From: Haloplanus sp. CK5-1
GTDB lineage: Archaea; Halobacteriota; Halobacteria; Halobacteriales; Haloferacaceae
Assembly (NCBI RefSeq): GCF_037201915.1
Contig: NZ_CP147505.1
Span: 2,108,001-2,172,000, forward strand
Direction of reading: 5' to 3'
Length of the DNA stretch: 64,000 bases
Shown here: positions 24,020-32,819 of the stretch, one piece after another
How the letters are laid out: every line of letters begins with the position of its first letter
How positions within the stretch are numbered: the stretch's first letter is position 1
Notes under the pieces: generated by a model
Database searches by the model: none
What the model was told of the DNA's origin: nothing
What the model saw: only the letters and a program-made list of their open reading frames with translations
Position numbers and translations under genes: made by a program

Positions 24020-24355
24020 TCACTATCACAGGTCGAATCGGGCGAGATAAGCCGGCGGGAGGCACAGGCGGAGTACCGCGAGGGCCAGACGGAACTGACG
24101 GCCGACGCCGTCGATACGTTCCGCAACCGGACCGGAAACGTCTCCGTCTCGGTCGACGACACCGTCGACCAGTTCGGCGTGTTGCTCGTCTCCGGCGTGC
24201 CGTCGGACCTGATCGGGACCCTCTCGTTCGACGAGGTGAGCGGGCTGTTCCCCGCCTCCGTCTTCGAGGAGGCACGGACGCAGTCGGAGGGTGCGGGCAC
24301 GGGCACGGGAACCGAACCCGGGACGGAGACGGAGACCGGCTGAGGTTCGGCCGGA

Positions 24356-25666
24356 TCAGCTGTCGACCTCGCCCACGTCGGCGACGACGTCGGCTATCTC
24401 TTCTCCCCACGCGAGTAGCGACTCGTCGGTGCCGAACGGCGAGACACACTGGAGACCGAGTGGGAGGTCACCGACCCGGCCACAGGGAACGGTCAGTGCC
24501 GGAGTGCCGGCGTGGGTCCACGGCAGGTTCATGGTCGGGTCGCCGGTCGTGTCGATGCTGTCGGGTGCCGGGCCGGGTGCGGCCGGCGAGAGCAACACGT
24601 CGACGCCGGCCTCGCGACACCGCTCGCCCACTCGGTCGCGGAACGCGCGTGCGCCGACTCTGGCGTCGACGAGTTCGTCGGTCCCGACCTCGCGGCCCCG
24701 TTCGATGAGCTCACCCGTCTCCGGGGCGTAGTGGTCGCCGTGGTCGGCGAACCACTCCGCGTGCGTGAGCGCCAGTTCCGCCGAGATGAGTCGGTCGTGA
24801 CGGTCGTTGATAGTCTCGATATCGTCGAGCATCGAGACGCGACGGACCTCGTAGCCGGCGGCGGCGAGCGCGTCGACCCCGGCCTCAACACCGGCGCGGC
24901 CGGCGGGCGTCGCCTGTTCGGTGTACGCCCCGTCGGCGACGCCGAGGATCGGTCGGCCGTCCGGATCGACCGGCTCCCAGCCGTCACAGAGCACGTCGGC
25001 TGCCCGGCGCGCACCGGCCACGTCGCCGGTGAACGTCCCCACGTGGTCGACGGACGGCGAGAAGGGAATCACGCCGTCCCGCGGGATGCGGTCGTAGCTC
25101 GGTTTGAAGCCTACGATGCCACAGAACGCCGCCGGGCGGACCACCGAACCGACGGTCTGTGAGCCGAGCGCGAGGGGGAACTCGCCGGCCGCGACGCCCG
25201 CGGCCGATCCGCTGGAGGACCCACCGGGCGTGTGCCCGAGGTCGTTCGGGTTTCGGGTCGGGGCCGGATCGAAGTAGGCGAACTCGGTCGTGTGAGTCTT
25301 GCCGAAGTGGAGGGCACCGGCGTCGAGCAACCGGTCGACCGCCGTCGACTGCTCGCCCGTGATCGCCGCCGGTGGGACGGACGACCCGGCTCGGGTGGCG
25401 TAGCCGTCGACGTGGAAGATGTCCTTGACTCCGACGGGGACCCCGAACAGCGGCGGGCGGGCCGACTGCTCGTCGTGTCGGGCCGAAAGCGCCGCCGCCT
25501 CCCGCGTCAGACGGTCGCGTCGTCCGGTCTCGGGGAGGACGGCGTCGACGTCGTCGTCGACCGCGTTGAGGCGATCACAGAGGTCGTCGGCCAGTGTCAC
25601 GGGCTGTCGGTCGCCGGTCCGAAGCGATCGGACGAGTGGGTCGAGGTCGTCGGGATCGTACAGCAT
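24356..25666 (-). CDS. Amidase signature family hydrolase
   Basis: 436-aa amidase. The Ser-cisSer-Lys triad is visible as Lys in GVPVGVKDIFH, cis-Ser in GGSSSGSAAGVAAG and nucleophilic Ser in GSQTVGSVVRPAAF. The family hydrolyses small amides or indoleacetamide-type compounds; the substrate is not predictable, and it is distinct from GatA. The ATG at 25666 (MLYDPDDLDPL) was chosen over a longer frame. It is convergent with the disrupted lipoprotein gene. Confidence 0.88.
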   Translation of the reverse strand: MLYDPDDLDPLVRSLRTGDRQPVTLADDLCDRLNAVDDDVDAVLPETGRRDRLTREAAALSARHDEQSARPPLFGVPVGVKDIFHVDGYATRAGSSVPPAAITGEQSTAVDRLLDAGALHFGKTHTTEFAYFDPAPTRNPNDLGHTPGGSSSGSAAGVAAGEFPLALGSQTVGSVVRPAAFCGIVGFKPSYDRIPRDGVIPFSPSVDHVGTFTGDVAGARRAADVLCDGWEPVDPDGRPILGVADGAYTEQATPAGRAGVEAGVDALAAAGYEVRRVSMLDDIETINDRHDRLISAELALTHAEWFADHGDHYAPETGELIERGREVGTDELVDARVGARAFRDRVGERCREAGVDVLLSPAAPGPAPDSIDTTGDPTMNLPWTHAGTPALTVPCGRVGDLPLGLQCVSPFGTDESLLAWGEEIADVVADVGEVDS

Positions 25667-25860
25667 CGTCCACGTACTCGACGGCACGACGCATATTCTT
25701 TCCGGGGATTCGACCCCTCGAACCCCATCACGTCCCCGACCGACTACCCCATCGGTACACCCGCCCGAGACGCGATCGGACGGGTCCAGCCTCCGACGTT
25801 TCAGTCTCCGAAACACGGGGTGGGCGCGTTTATCCGTCGCGCTCGAACGAGGTGGTTGCC

Positions 25861-26520
25861 ATGAAGTTATCCGAGTTCGCACGGTCGAACGCCCCCGCCG
25901 ACGGGGGCGATGGCTTCCGGACGGAGAACAACCGACTGCTCGACATCCCCCTCGACGGAACGGTGACGGTGAAGGCCGGATCGATGATCGGCTACACCGG
26001 TGAGATGACCTTCACGGGGCGATCCTCCGCCGAAGGCGGGATCACCGGGTTCGTCAAGGAGGCGGTGAGCAACGAGGGGACGCCGGTCATGCAGGCGGAG
26101 GGGCGGGGCCACCTCTACGTCGCCGACCGGGGGAAGAAAGTACAGATCGTCGACCTCGACGCCGAAGAGTCGCTGTCGGTCAACGGCGACGACGTCCTCG
26201 CGTTCGAGTCCACGGTCGACTACGAAATCGGCACTGTCGGGGGACTCTCGGAGGCCGTCGCCGGCGGTCTGACGAACGTCTACCTCTCCGGTCCCGGCGC
26301 GGTCGCCATCTCCACGCACGGCGATCCGCTGGTGGTGACACCGCCGGTCGTCACCGATCCGGACGCGACCGTCGCGTGGAGCACCGACGTGTCGCCGTCG
26401 GTCACGACGAACAAAGCGATCGAGATCGGACAGACCTCCGGAGAGAGCATCCAGATGGAGTTCGACGGCTCGGAGGGGTTCGTGGTCATCCAGCCCTACG
26501 AGGAGGGAGCGGGGCCCTGA
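25861..26520 (+). CDS. AIM24 family protein
   Basis: 219-aa all-beta protein of the AIM24/TIGR00266 family. The repeated beta motif is clear (GTVTVKAGSMIGYTGEMTF, then GRGHLYVADRGKKVQIVDLD and SGPGAVAISTHGDPLVV). The mitochondrial homologue supports membrane complexes; the archaeal role is unknown. The start at 25861 gives the typical N-terminus. Confidence 0.85.
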   Translation: MKLSEFARSNAPADGGDGFRTENNRLLDIPLDGTVTVKAGSMIGYTGEMTFTGRSSAEGGITGFVKEAVSNEGTPVMQAEGRGHLYVADRGKKVQIVDLDAEESLSVNGDDVLAFESTVDYEIGTVGGLSEAVAGGLTNVYLSGPGAVAISTHGDPLVVTPPVVTDPDATVAWSTDVSPSVTTNKAIEIGQTSGESIQMEFDGSEGFVVIQPYEEGAGP

Positions 26521-26790
26521 CGGCGCTGTTTCGAGGCGAGAAACGCGGGGTTGGGGTTGATACGGTCCCGCCCCGTTACGATCGAACGGGGCCTGATGGT
26601 CCCCACACCCACGCTGCCCCCGCTCTCCCCACCCTTCCCCCCTTCCCTCCCCGTTTCCGGACGACGGCCGCCCTCCCCGTCGGCCGTCGCCCCCGCGAGT
26701 GGGGCGCGTGGTCACGTTCGGTCGTTCCACGGTGCCGAGCGTTCCCGCACTGCCGTCGGGCGCTCGGTACACCGCCGTCACCACGACCGA

Positions 26791-27306
26791 TCACTCCCGC
26801 GCCGGGAGCGACGCCCGCCGCCCCTTCGGGACGACCGACCGGAGTTCGTCGTGGACGTAGAGACCGACGCCGATCGGCTCACGGTCGCCCGCTATCTCGT
26901 GTGCGACGATCAGGTATCCCCAGTCGCCGTCCCACTCGGGGTCGACGTCCTCGCCCGCGAGAAAGCGGGCCGCCTCGTCGGGTGCGAGGTCGACGACGTT
27001 CCGCGTCGCCAGCCCGCCGAACCGCTGGACCGCGTTCGTCGTCGGCTTCCAGTGCTCCTGGCGCGTCCGCAGGAACGTCATCCCGATCCCCTCGGCATCC
27101 GTCGGCGAGGGGAGGTCCGCCACGAAGAGCCAGATCTTTCCCGCACCCTTCTCCCAGAACGTGTAGTCCTCGAACGCCCCGGCGTCGACGCCGAAGCGGT
27201 CGACCCACCACTCGACCACCTCGGACCGGGTCGCTCGCCCCGCCACTTCGCGGTCGTCGGCCGTCGCCGGCAGACGGTCGAACACCTGCCCGTCGTTGTC
27301 GGTCAC
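26791..27306 (-). CDS. PUA-like partner of an RNA methyltransferase (DUF7122-like)
   Basis: 171-aa haloarchaeal protein. It resembles the C-terminal RNA-binding region of bacterial RsmF enzymes, split here as its own gene (VQRFGGLATRNVVDLAPDEA, then GYLIVAHEIAGDREPIGVGL). The GTG start at 27306 overlaps the stop of the RsmB/F-like methyltransferase by 4 bp, so the two are translated together and the protein probably helps that enzyme bind its RNA. Confidence 0.75.
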   Translation of the reverse strand: MTDNDGQVFDRLPATADDREVAGRATRSEVVEWWVDRFGVDAGAFEDYTFWEKGAGKIWLFVADLPSPTDAEGIGMTFLRTRQEHWKPTTNAVQRFGGLATRNVVDLAPDEAARFLAGEDVDPEWDGDWGYLIVAHEIAGDREPIGVGLYVHDELRSVVPKGRRASLPARE

Positions 27307-28235
27307 GCCGTCACCTCCAGTTTCGCACAGAAGAAGCCGCCCGTGTCGTTGTGGTGGGGGTAGATCCGGAGCGCCCTCTCGACGCTCGAGTCGTACTCTT
27401 CTCCCTCCCACTCGGTGACGCCGGGGACGCCGTCGAGGGGCGCGTCGACGTCGACGAGGCGGCAGTCCTCGGTGTCGAGGACGTGATCCAGGACCGCCTC
27501 GTTCTCCTCGGGGGCGAACGTACACGTGGAGTAGACGACGGTCCCGCCGGGACGGGTCGCCTGGACCGCCCGTCGGAGGATACCCTTCTGGACCCCGGCG
27601 ACGCTGTGGACGTGATCCAGCGACCACGTGTCGAAGGCGTCGGGGTTCTTCCGGATCGTCCCCTCACAGGAGCAGGGGGCGTCCACGAGTGCGGCGTCGA
27701 AGGCGTCGACGGCTCTGTCGTCGTCGCCGTCGCTTCCGAGCGGCTTCAGCGAGAAGTTCCGGGCGTCACGGTTGGTGACGACGAGGTTCGTCACACCGAG
27801 GCGCTCGGCGTTGTGCCGGAGCGCGGAGAGTCGGCCAAGGTTGTTGTCGTTGCCGACCAGCAAGCCGCGGTCGTCCATCAGCGCCGCGAGTTGTGTTGTC
27901 TTGCTTCCGGGGGCGGCACAGGCGTCCCACACCCGGTCGCCGGGGTCGGGGTCGAGCACTAGTGCCGGCAGGTTCGACACCTCCTCCTGTCCGTGGATCC
28001 ACCCGTGGGCGTGGGGCCAGTTCCGGCCCGGCGACGCCTCGGGGAGGCGGAGGATTCCGGGGTTCCAGTCGGTCGGAACGTGGTCGATCCCCCCGTCGTC
28101 GAACGCGTCGCGGACCCGATCGACCGTCGCCTTGATGGTGTTGACGCGGACGACCGACGGGAGCGGTCGGTCGCAGGCGTCCCGGAACGCCGCGGGGTCG
28201 TCGACGAGCGATTCGTACCGCTCCAGCGGAGTCAT
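27303..28235 (-). CDS. RsmB/F (NOP2)-type RNA m5C methyltransferase
   Basis: 310-aa class I SAM-dependent enzyme. SAM-binding motif I is WDACAAPGSKTTQLAALM, motif IV with a catalytic-type Cys is VDAPCSCEG, and motif VI with the second Cys is YSTCTFAPEENE. It should methylate cytosine in rRNA or tRNA; which one cannot be told from sequence. It ends overlapping its PUA-like partner gene. Confidence 0.9.
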   Translation of the reverse strand: MTPLERYESLVDDPAAFRDACDRPLPSVVRVNTIKATVDRVRDAFDDGGIDHVPTDWNPGILRLPEASPGRNWPHAHGWIHGQEEVSNLPALVLDPDPGDRVWDACAAPGSKTTQLAALMDDRGLLVGNDNNLGRLSALRHNAERLGVTNLVVTNRDARNFSLKPLGSDGDDDRAVDAFDAALVDAPCSCEGTIRKNPDAFDTWSLDHVHSVAGVQKGILRRAVQATRPGGTVVYSTCTFAPEENEAVLDHVLDTEDCRLVDVDAPLDGVPGVTEWEGEEYDSSVERALRIYPHHNDTGGFFCAKLEVTA

Positions 28236-28397
28236 CGTTCGCCCTTCGCGGGGGGTCCGTTAGTGGGTTTCGACCGCGCGCCGACCGTCAGGTCGGCGCG
28301 TCCGCTGTGCGTCGATCGGTAGACCAGCGCGCCCGCTGTGCGTCGGCCGCGAGGCCGCTGCACCAGCGGTCCCCGGACGTCGGTAGCCCCGCACGCT

Positions 28398-29069
28398 TCA
28401 GAGCGGGTCGATCCCCTCGCGCCGCCCGTCGAGGACGGAAAACCGGTCGTCACGGCGACGTTCCAGCCAGTGAAGCAGTCGCTCGGCCCACGCGAGTTTC
28501 CGCCGCTTCGTCGGGGACACCGAGGGATCGTCGAAGTCCCAGCCCGGAAACCGGAGTCGGTCGGCCCCGAAGGCGTCGGCGAGGAAGGCCGCCCGGTCGC
28601 CGTCGGTGAACCCGCCGTAGTTGACGACCGGCCCGCGGGGTTCGGCCTGCGTCGTCGGCAGGACGTGGTCGCCGTCGAAGCGCGGGACCCACTCTTCGAC
28701 CGCGTCGAGGTTGTCGCCGTGAGCGTGGACCGCGACGGGGACGCCCGCCCGCGTCAACGCGCGGGCGGTGTCGGGCGTCTTGTCCAGATCCGTCACCATC
28801 ACGTCGACGCCCGATTCGCCGAGCGTCTCAGCCGCCGCGGAGGCGGCGATCACCACGTCCGCGGCCGCCGCGACGGCCGTCTCGTCGGCGAGCGACGGCC
28901 CGGCCCCGGCGACGGCAACGGTCGCGCCGTCGATCCGGTCGAGGCGGCGCTCGTCGAACGGGTCGACCTGGGTTGCCAGGCGGTCGCGCGCTCGTTCGTC
29001 GGCCTCGGCGTCGAAGCCGAAATCGCCGAGGATCCGTCGGTAGACGGGTCTCCACGTGGCGTAGTTCAC
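28398..29069 (-). CDS. mptE: MptE-like 6-hydroxymethylpterin diphosphokinase
   Basis: 223-aa DUF115-type protein, the archaeal substitute for FolK. The nucleotide-binding start is GATVAVAGAGPSLADE, followed by MVTDLDKTPDTARAL, VHAHGDNLDAV and GGFTDGDRAAFLA, all typical of MptE. It follows folP on the same strand (114 bp), which supports a joint role in making dihydropteroate for tetrahydrofolate-type cofactors. Confidence 0.85.
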   Translation of the reverse strand: MNYATWRPVYRRILGDFGFDAEADERARDRLATQVDPFDERRLDRIDGATVAVAGAGPSLADETAVAAAADVVIAASAAAETLGESGVDVMVTDLDKTPDTARALTRAGVPVAVHAHGDNLDAVEEWVPRFDGDHVLPTTQAEPRGPVVNYGGFTDGDRAAFLADAFGADRLRFPGWDFDDPSVSPTKRRKLAWAERLLHWLERRRDDRFSVLDGRREGIDPL

Positions 29070-29183
29070 CGGTCCACACCGCCAATAAGGTCACAGTAAC
29101 CGGCACGACACGAAGTACCCCTACCCGCGTGCCGTCCCGGTTTCCACACCCGTGTTTTCTGAGCGTCCGGCATAAGCTTTCTC

Positions 29184-30329
29184 TTAGTCGACAACGCTCG
29201 CGACGGTCGTCAGCGCGGCGTCGAGCGACTCGGACCCGCCGAGTGCGGCGTCGGCGACGGCGGCGATGGCCGCCGACGTACCGACGAGGAGTCGCCGGTC
29301 GTCGGCCGCGTCGCCGGCGACGGTCGCCTCCGTTCCTCGGGCGGCGTCCGCGAGGCGGTCACGTTCGGCCGGCGAGAGACCGCCGAGTTCGAACACCCGT
29401 GTCGTCCCGTTTCCGACCGTGCCGCCCTCGCCCAGTCGGTCGAGGTGGCGCGCCAACTCCCGGTCGGTCGTCACGTCGAGTTCCTCGACCGTCACGTCGC
29501 CGTCGGCCGTCCGGAGGCGGTCCCGCGCGAGGGCGTCGCCGACGAGGGCGGCGTCCCGTGTCTCGGCAACGTCGTGGGTCCGGATCACGTGCGCCCCGCG
29601 CTCGACGGCCATGGCCGTGGCGGCCAGACTCGCCGGGAGCGCCGCCTCGGTCGATCTGTCGACGATGTCGCGCAGGAAGTTCTTGCGGTTGATCGAGACC
29701 AGGATCGGTCGGTCGAGCGCGCGGAACTCCCGGAGGCGGTCGAACGTCTCGCGGTCGTCGTCGAGGGTCTTCTCCTCGTTCCACCCGCCGAACGCGGGGT
29801 CGACGATGGTCTTGTCGGTCAGTCCCTCCCGCTCCAGAGCGGCGTAGATGTCGTCTACGTCCTCGACGGCGCCGGGGCGTTCGAGGTCGGGCGGACTCGC
29901 CATCTTCGCGACCGCCACGTCCCGTTCGGCACAGACCCGCGGCATCTCGGGGTCGGCGAACCCACAAATGTCGTTGACCATGTCGAACCCGGCGTCGAGC
30001 GCTGCCTCGGCCACCTCGTGGTAGCGCGTCTCGATGGAGAAGACGGCGTCGCCCGAGACGCTCTCCATGGCCGCCACCGCGGTGTCGAGGCGGTCGAGTT
30101 CCGCCTCGGCCGAGAGCACCTCGAAGCGCTTGTTCGCGGACTCCAATCCGACGTCGACGATGTCGGCTCCCTCGCCGATCAGTTCCTCGTCGACGTAGGC
30201 GGCCGCCTCGCCGGGGTCGTCGAAGACGCTCGGATCGTACGGCGACTCCTCGCTGACGTTCAACACGCCCATGAGTCGGGGCGGGTAGCCGTCGCCGATA
30301 CCGAGGCCCGCGGCGTCCACGTTTCGCAT
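29184..30329 (-). CDS. folP: Dihydropteroate synthase
   Basis: 381-aa protein. The FolP barrel covers about the first 260 residues: LMGVLNVSEESPYDPSVF, DIVDVGLESANKRF, FDMVNDICGFADPEM, IVDPAFGGWNEEKTLDDD and HVIRTHDVAETRDA. A C-terminal extension of about 110 residues (DVTVEELDVTTDRELARHLD onward) is longer than in bacteria and of unknown use. It condenses pterin diphosphate with p-aminobenzoate or a related aryl amine. The start at 30329 precedes the conserved barrel. Confidence 0.9.
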   Translation of the reverse strand: MRNVDAAGLGIGDGYPPRLMGVLNVSEESPYDPSVFDDPGEAAAYVDEELIGEGADIVDVGLESANKRFEVLSAEAELDRLDTAVAAMESVSGDAVFSIETRYHEVAEAALDAGFDMVNDICGFADPEMPRVCAERDVAVAKMASPPDLERPGAVEDVDDIYAALEREGLTDKTIVDPAFGGWNEEKTLDDDRETFDRLREFRALDRPILVSINRKNFLRDIVDRSTEAALPASLAATAMAVERGAHVIRTHDVAETRDAALVGDALARDRLRTADGDVTVEELDVTTDRELARHLDRLGEGGTVGNGTTRVFELGGLSPAERDRLADAARGTEATVAGDAADDRRLLVGTSAAIAAVADAALGGSESLDAALTTVASVVD

Positions 30330-30390
30330 GCCCCTCCTTCGGGACGCGACCACTATATGCGGACCGGTCGTCACGTCGAAGACGCGCTCC

Positions 30391-30399
30391 TTTTATTTT
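30391..30399 (+). promoter_or_regulatory. TATA-like element
   Basis: TTTTATTTT centred about 26 bases before the ATG at 30421; fits a leaderless promoter for the following two-gene unit. Confidence 0.55.
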
Positions 30400-30420
30400 C
30401 GCGGGCGCTACCGCCGTCCG

Positions 30421-30987
30421 ATGGCAAAGGTCAGCATCGGGCTCCGTGGCTGGCGCTTCGAGGAGAGCGAGGTGTTCACCGCGGACGGCGAGTTCAAACC
30501 CCTCGACGAGATTCCGGAGGGACCGCGAGAACGGCTCGTTCGCCTCACATATCTCGTCGAGAAGCCGTGCGACGCCTGTTACCTGGTCCACGGCGAGGAG
30601 GACGTCGAGCGGTGTGCGCCCGCGACCATCGTCTACGGCGAACCCAACGAGGAGGTCCTCCTGTGTACGGACCACGAGGCCGACTTCCTCTACTGGTACC
30701 GCGAGGCCGGCGGGACGGCCCACCGTGGCGAACCGACCTTCCGCGACGCGTTCCACGAGTGGTTCGCCGGCGGCGGCCGCGCGCCCGACGACTACGCCGG
30801 CCTCGACCACGTCGAGACCGACCCTGGGGGCCTCCCAGACCCGCCGGATCCCGAAGAGATACACAGCCGGCTGAACGAGGAGTTCGAGGGCCGGACGATC
30901 GACCTCCGGGACGGCGAGGGGACCGCCGAGGACGACGAAGACCTCGACCTCGACGACGTCGACCTCGGGACGGACTACCCGTCATGA
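30421..30987 (+). CDS. Conserved haloarchaeal protein (DUF7095-like)
   Basis: 188-aa acidic protein. It starts MAKVSIGLRGWRFEESEVF and contains a PCDACYLVHGEEDVERC segment and a later LLCTDHEADFLYW, so paired Cys/His residues may bind zinc. The last 40 residues are almost purely acidic. It is conserved in haloarchaea but has no known role. Its stop overlaps the start of the SPOUT methyltransferase (ATGA), which suggests an RNA-linked function. Confidence 0.75.
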   Translation: MAKVSIGLRGWRFEESEVFTADGEFKPLDEIPEGPRERLVRLTYLVEKPCDACYLVHGEEDVERCAPATIVYGEPNEEVLLCTDHEADFLYWYREAGGTAHRGEPTFRDAFHEWFAGGGRAPDDYAGLDHVETDPGGLPDPPDPEEIHSRLNEEFEGRTIDLRDGEGTAEDDEDLDLDDVDLGTDYPS

Positions 30988-31751
30988 CGCGAACGCGCCC
31001 GGTCGTTGTCGTCGTCGACGCCGAGACACCGGGCAACGTCGGCACCATCGCCCGCGCGATGAAGAACTTCGGGTTGACCGACCTGAAACTGGTTAATCCG
31101 CCCGAACTCGACCCCGACGGCGAGGCGTACGGCTTCGCCGGCCACGCCCGGGAGGACGTCCTCCCGAACGCGGAGGAGGTGACCTTCGACGAGGTGGTCG
31201 AGCGGTACCACACCGTCGGCTGTACGGCGATCACGGGCGAGGACAGCCGCCGGCACGTCCGCTTCCCGTTCAAGACGCCCGCGAAACTCGCCGAAAGTCT
31301 CCAAGGGGTCGACGCGGAGACGGCGCTCGTCTTCGGCCGCGAGGGACGCGGCCTCGACAACGAGGAACTCGGTCGGCTGGACGAGGTGTGTTCGATCCCG
31401 GCGAGCGACGACTACCCCGTCCTCAACCTCGGACAGGCGGGGACGATCCTCATGTACGAACTCCGGGACTCGACCGTCGACGAGACCCAACTCCCCGACG
31501 TGGAGCGAGAGCGTGCCGACGAGGCGGACATCGAGCGGTTCCACGACTTCGTCGCCGACTTCCTCGACGCGAGCGGCTACAAGGACGTGAAACGCGAGAA
31601 GACGCTCCGACTCGTCCGGCGCCTCGTCGGGCGTGCCCACCCGACGGACCGGGAGATCCACACCCTGCTGGGGGTGTTCCGACGGGCGACCGGCCAACTC
31701 GAACACCGTCGGGCCCTCCTCGACGAGTACGACGAACCCGACCGCTGGTGA
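30984..31751 (+). CDS. TrmJ-like SPOUT tRNA 2'-O-methyltransferase
   Basis: 255-aa protein of the SpoU/TrmH branch, closest to archaeal TrmJ, which methylates ribose at position 32 of tRNAs. Family motifs are DAETPGNVGTIARAMKNFG, FGREGRGLDNEEL and IPASDDYPVLNLGQAG. The C-terminal helical extension is typical of TrmJ. It overlaps the upstream gene by 4 bp. Confidence 0.88.
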   Translation: MTRTRPVVVVVDAETPGNVGTIARAMKNFGLTDLKLVNPPELDPDGEAYGFAGHAREDVLPNAEEVTFDEVVERYHTVGCTAITGEDSRRHVRFPFKTPAKLAESLQGVDAETALVFGREGRGLDNEELGRLDEVCSIPASDDYPVLNLGQAGTILMYELRDSTVDETQLPDVERERADEADIERFHDFVADFLDASGYKDVKREKTLRLVRRLVGRAHPTDREIHTLLGVFRRATGQLEHRRALLDEYDEPDRW

Positions 31752-31763
31752 GCGGTCGTCGGC

Positions 31764-32201
31764 TCACTCCCGAGCAACCAGCACCAGCGCCTCGATCCCG
31801 AGGGTAGTCTTCTCGCCGTCGTTGGCGGTCGTCTCGATCCCCCAGCGGACGACACCGTACTCCTCGCGCTCCTCGTCGACGCCGTGGATCGTCGAGTGGA
31901 CGGTGAGTTCGTCGCCGGGGACGACCGGTTCCGGCCAGCGGAGGCGGTCCAGTCCCTTCGCGCCGAGTGTCATCGTCTCCGAGAGGAAGCCATCGACGAA
32001 CAGCCGCATCGACATCGACGCGGTGTGCCAGCCGCTGGCGATCAGGCTCCCGTAGATGGAGTCGGCTGCACGCTCGGGATCGGTGTGAAACCACTGCGGG
32101 TCGTAGCGCTCGGCGAACTCGAGGATCTCGGCCTCCGTCGCCTCGTACGTGCCGTACGACTCCCCGTCCCAGCGATCGATCTCGTCGAGGTAGACGGTCA
32201 T
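31764..32201 (-). CDS. MaoC-like hot-dog dehydratase
   Basis: 145-aa single hot-dog domain protein. FAERYDPQWFHTDPERAA and GSLIASGWHTASMSMRL carry the Asp/His residues of MaoC-type (R)-enoyl-CoA hydratases. The substrate is unknown. The ATG at 32201 is the family-like start. It is convergent with the SPOUT gene, 12 bp apart. Confidence 0.85.
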   Translation of the reverse strand: MTVYLDEIDRWDGESYGTYEATEAEILEFAERYDPQWFHTDPERAADSIYGSLIASGWHTASMSMRLFVDGFLSETMTLGAKGLDRLRWPEPVVPGDELTVHSTIHGVDEEREEYGVVRWGIETTANDGEKTTLGIEALVLVARE

Positions 32202-32287
32202 CGGGTCGGTCCTCGGGGGCCGGGGTGAAGTGGGTTTCTGCTCGCCGTGGACGGTGGTGTCTCCGTCTGCTGGCGGCCCTCGGCCAC

Positions 32288-32656
32288 TTACTCGTCCCGT
32301 TCCAGCGTCTCGCGTCGTTGCTCGAACTCGTCGTCGCTCAGGTCGCCGCGGGCGTACGCGAGACGGAGTTCTTCCATCGCGCCGTCGGTGGTGTCTCCCG
32401 ACTGCGTGAGAGCGCGATAGAGGAAGTAACCCACGCCCACGAGGACGGCGAGAAAGAGCAGTTGCCCGAGGAGTCCGACGAGCACCATCCACCCCGGCGC
32501 AGTCGAGGAACTTCCCCACATACCGCCACCCATCCCGTACATCATCGGTCCACCCATCATCATGCCGCCGCCCGTACCCATCCCCAAGAGTGGGAAGAGG
32601 ACCAGCACGGCGAGGACGACCAGAAGCAACGTCCGCGTGTCGACGTCCGACGCCAT
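32288..32656 (-). CDS. Membrane protein with C-terminal SHOCT domain
   Basis: 122-aa protein. Two hydrophobic helices flank a Met/Gly-rich segment (GMGTGGGMMMGGPMMYGMGG), and the C-terminal end (MEELRLAYARGDLSDDEFEQ) is a SHOCT motif, a short oligomerisation element. It is common in haloarchaea, with unknown role; the Met-rich loop could bind metal, which is speculation. Confidence 0.8.
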   Translation of the reverse strand: MASDVDTRTLLLVVLAVLVLFPLLGMGTGGGMMMGGPMMYGMGGGMWGSSSTAPGWMVLVGLLGQLLFLAVLVGVGYFLYRALTQSGDTTDGAMEELRLAYARGDLSDDEFEQRRETLERDE

Positions 32657-32819
32657 CGGCTCAGCCCTCCCCGGCGGGTCGGTCGACGTTTGCGATCCTG
32701 CGATCACGGCCGGCGCGGGATACCCTTGGGCGGTCGGTCGCGTAGTCCATAGGATGGGATACCACACAGGAGGAGTTAATACTCCCGGCGAAGATCGCGC
32801 CGAGGACACCTTCCCCGCC

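Larger units (their letters stand above)
22904..24025 (+). mobile_element. IS630-like insertion sequence
   Basis: 1,122 bp with terminal inverted repeats. TAGTGATTAAG is perfect at both ends, then imperfect to about 23 bp (ending TTTAC in each arm). TCA flanks both ends (22901-22903, 24026-24028) and counting it as the duplication restores the host frame. The IS630 family more usually duplicates TA, which is also present as the outermost bases. It encodes a transposase in two overlapping frames. Confidence 0.85.
22700..24343 (+). pseudogene. Tat lipoprotein gene split by an insertion sequence
   Basis: The 5' part (22700-22903, 68 codons) encodes a twin-arginine lipoprotein signal (DRRRFLQLAGTGTALSMAGC, lipobox Cys) and the start of a helical domain. 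The 3' part (24029-24343, 104 codons plus stop) continues it (QVESGEISRREAQAEYREGQ). Removing 22904-24025 and one TCA copy rejoins the halves in frame as a 172-aa protein ending in a Gly/Thr/Glu-rich tail. As it stands, the product stops at the first codon of the insertion. The function of the original protein is unknown. Confidence 0.8.

Noticed and set aside
28290-28345. Short GC-rich direct repeat (CCGCTGTGCGTCG twice) between genes
   Set aside because: Two copies only, in very GC-rich intergenic sequence; no clear function or structure.
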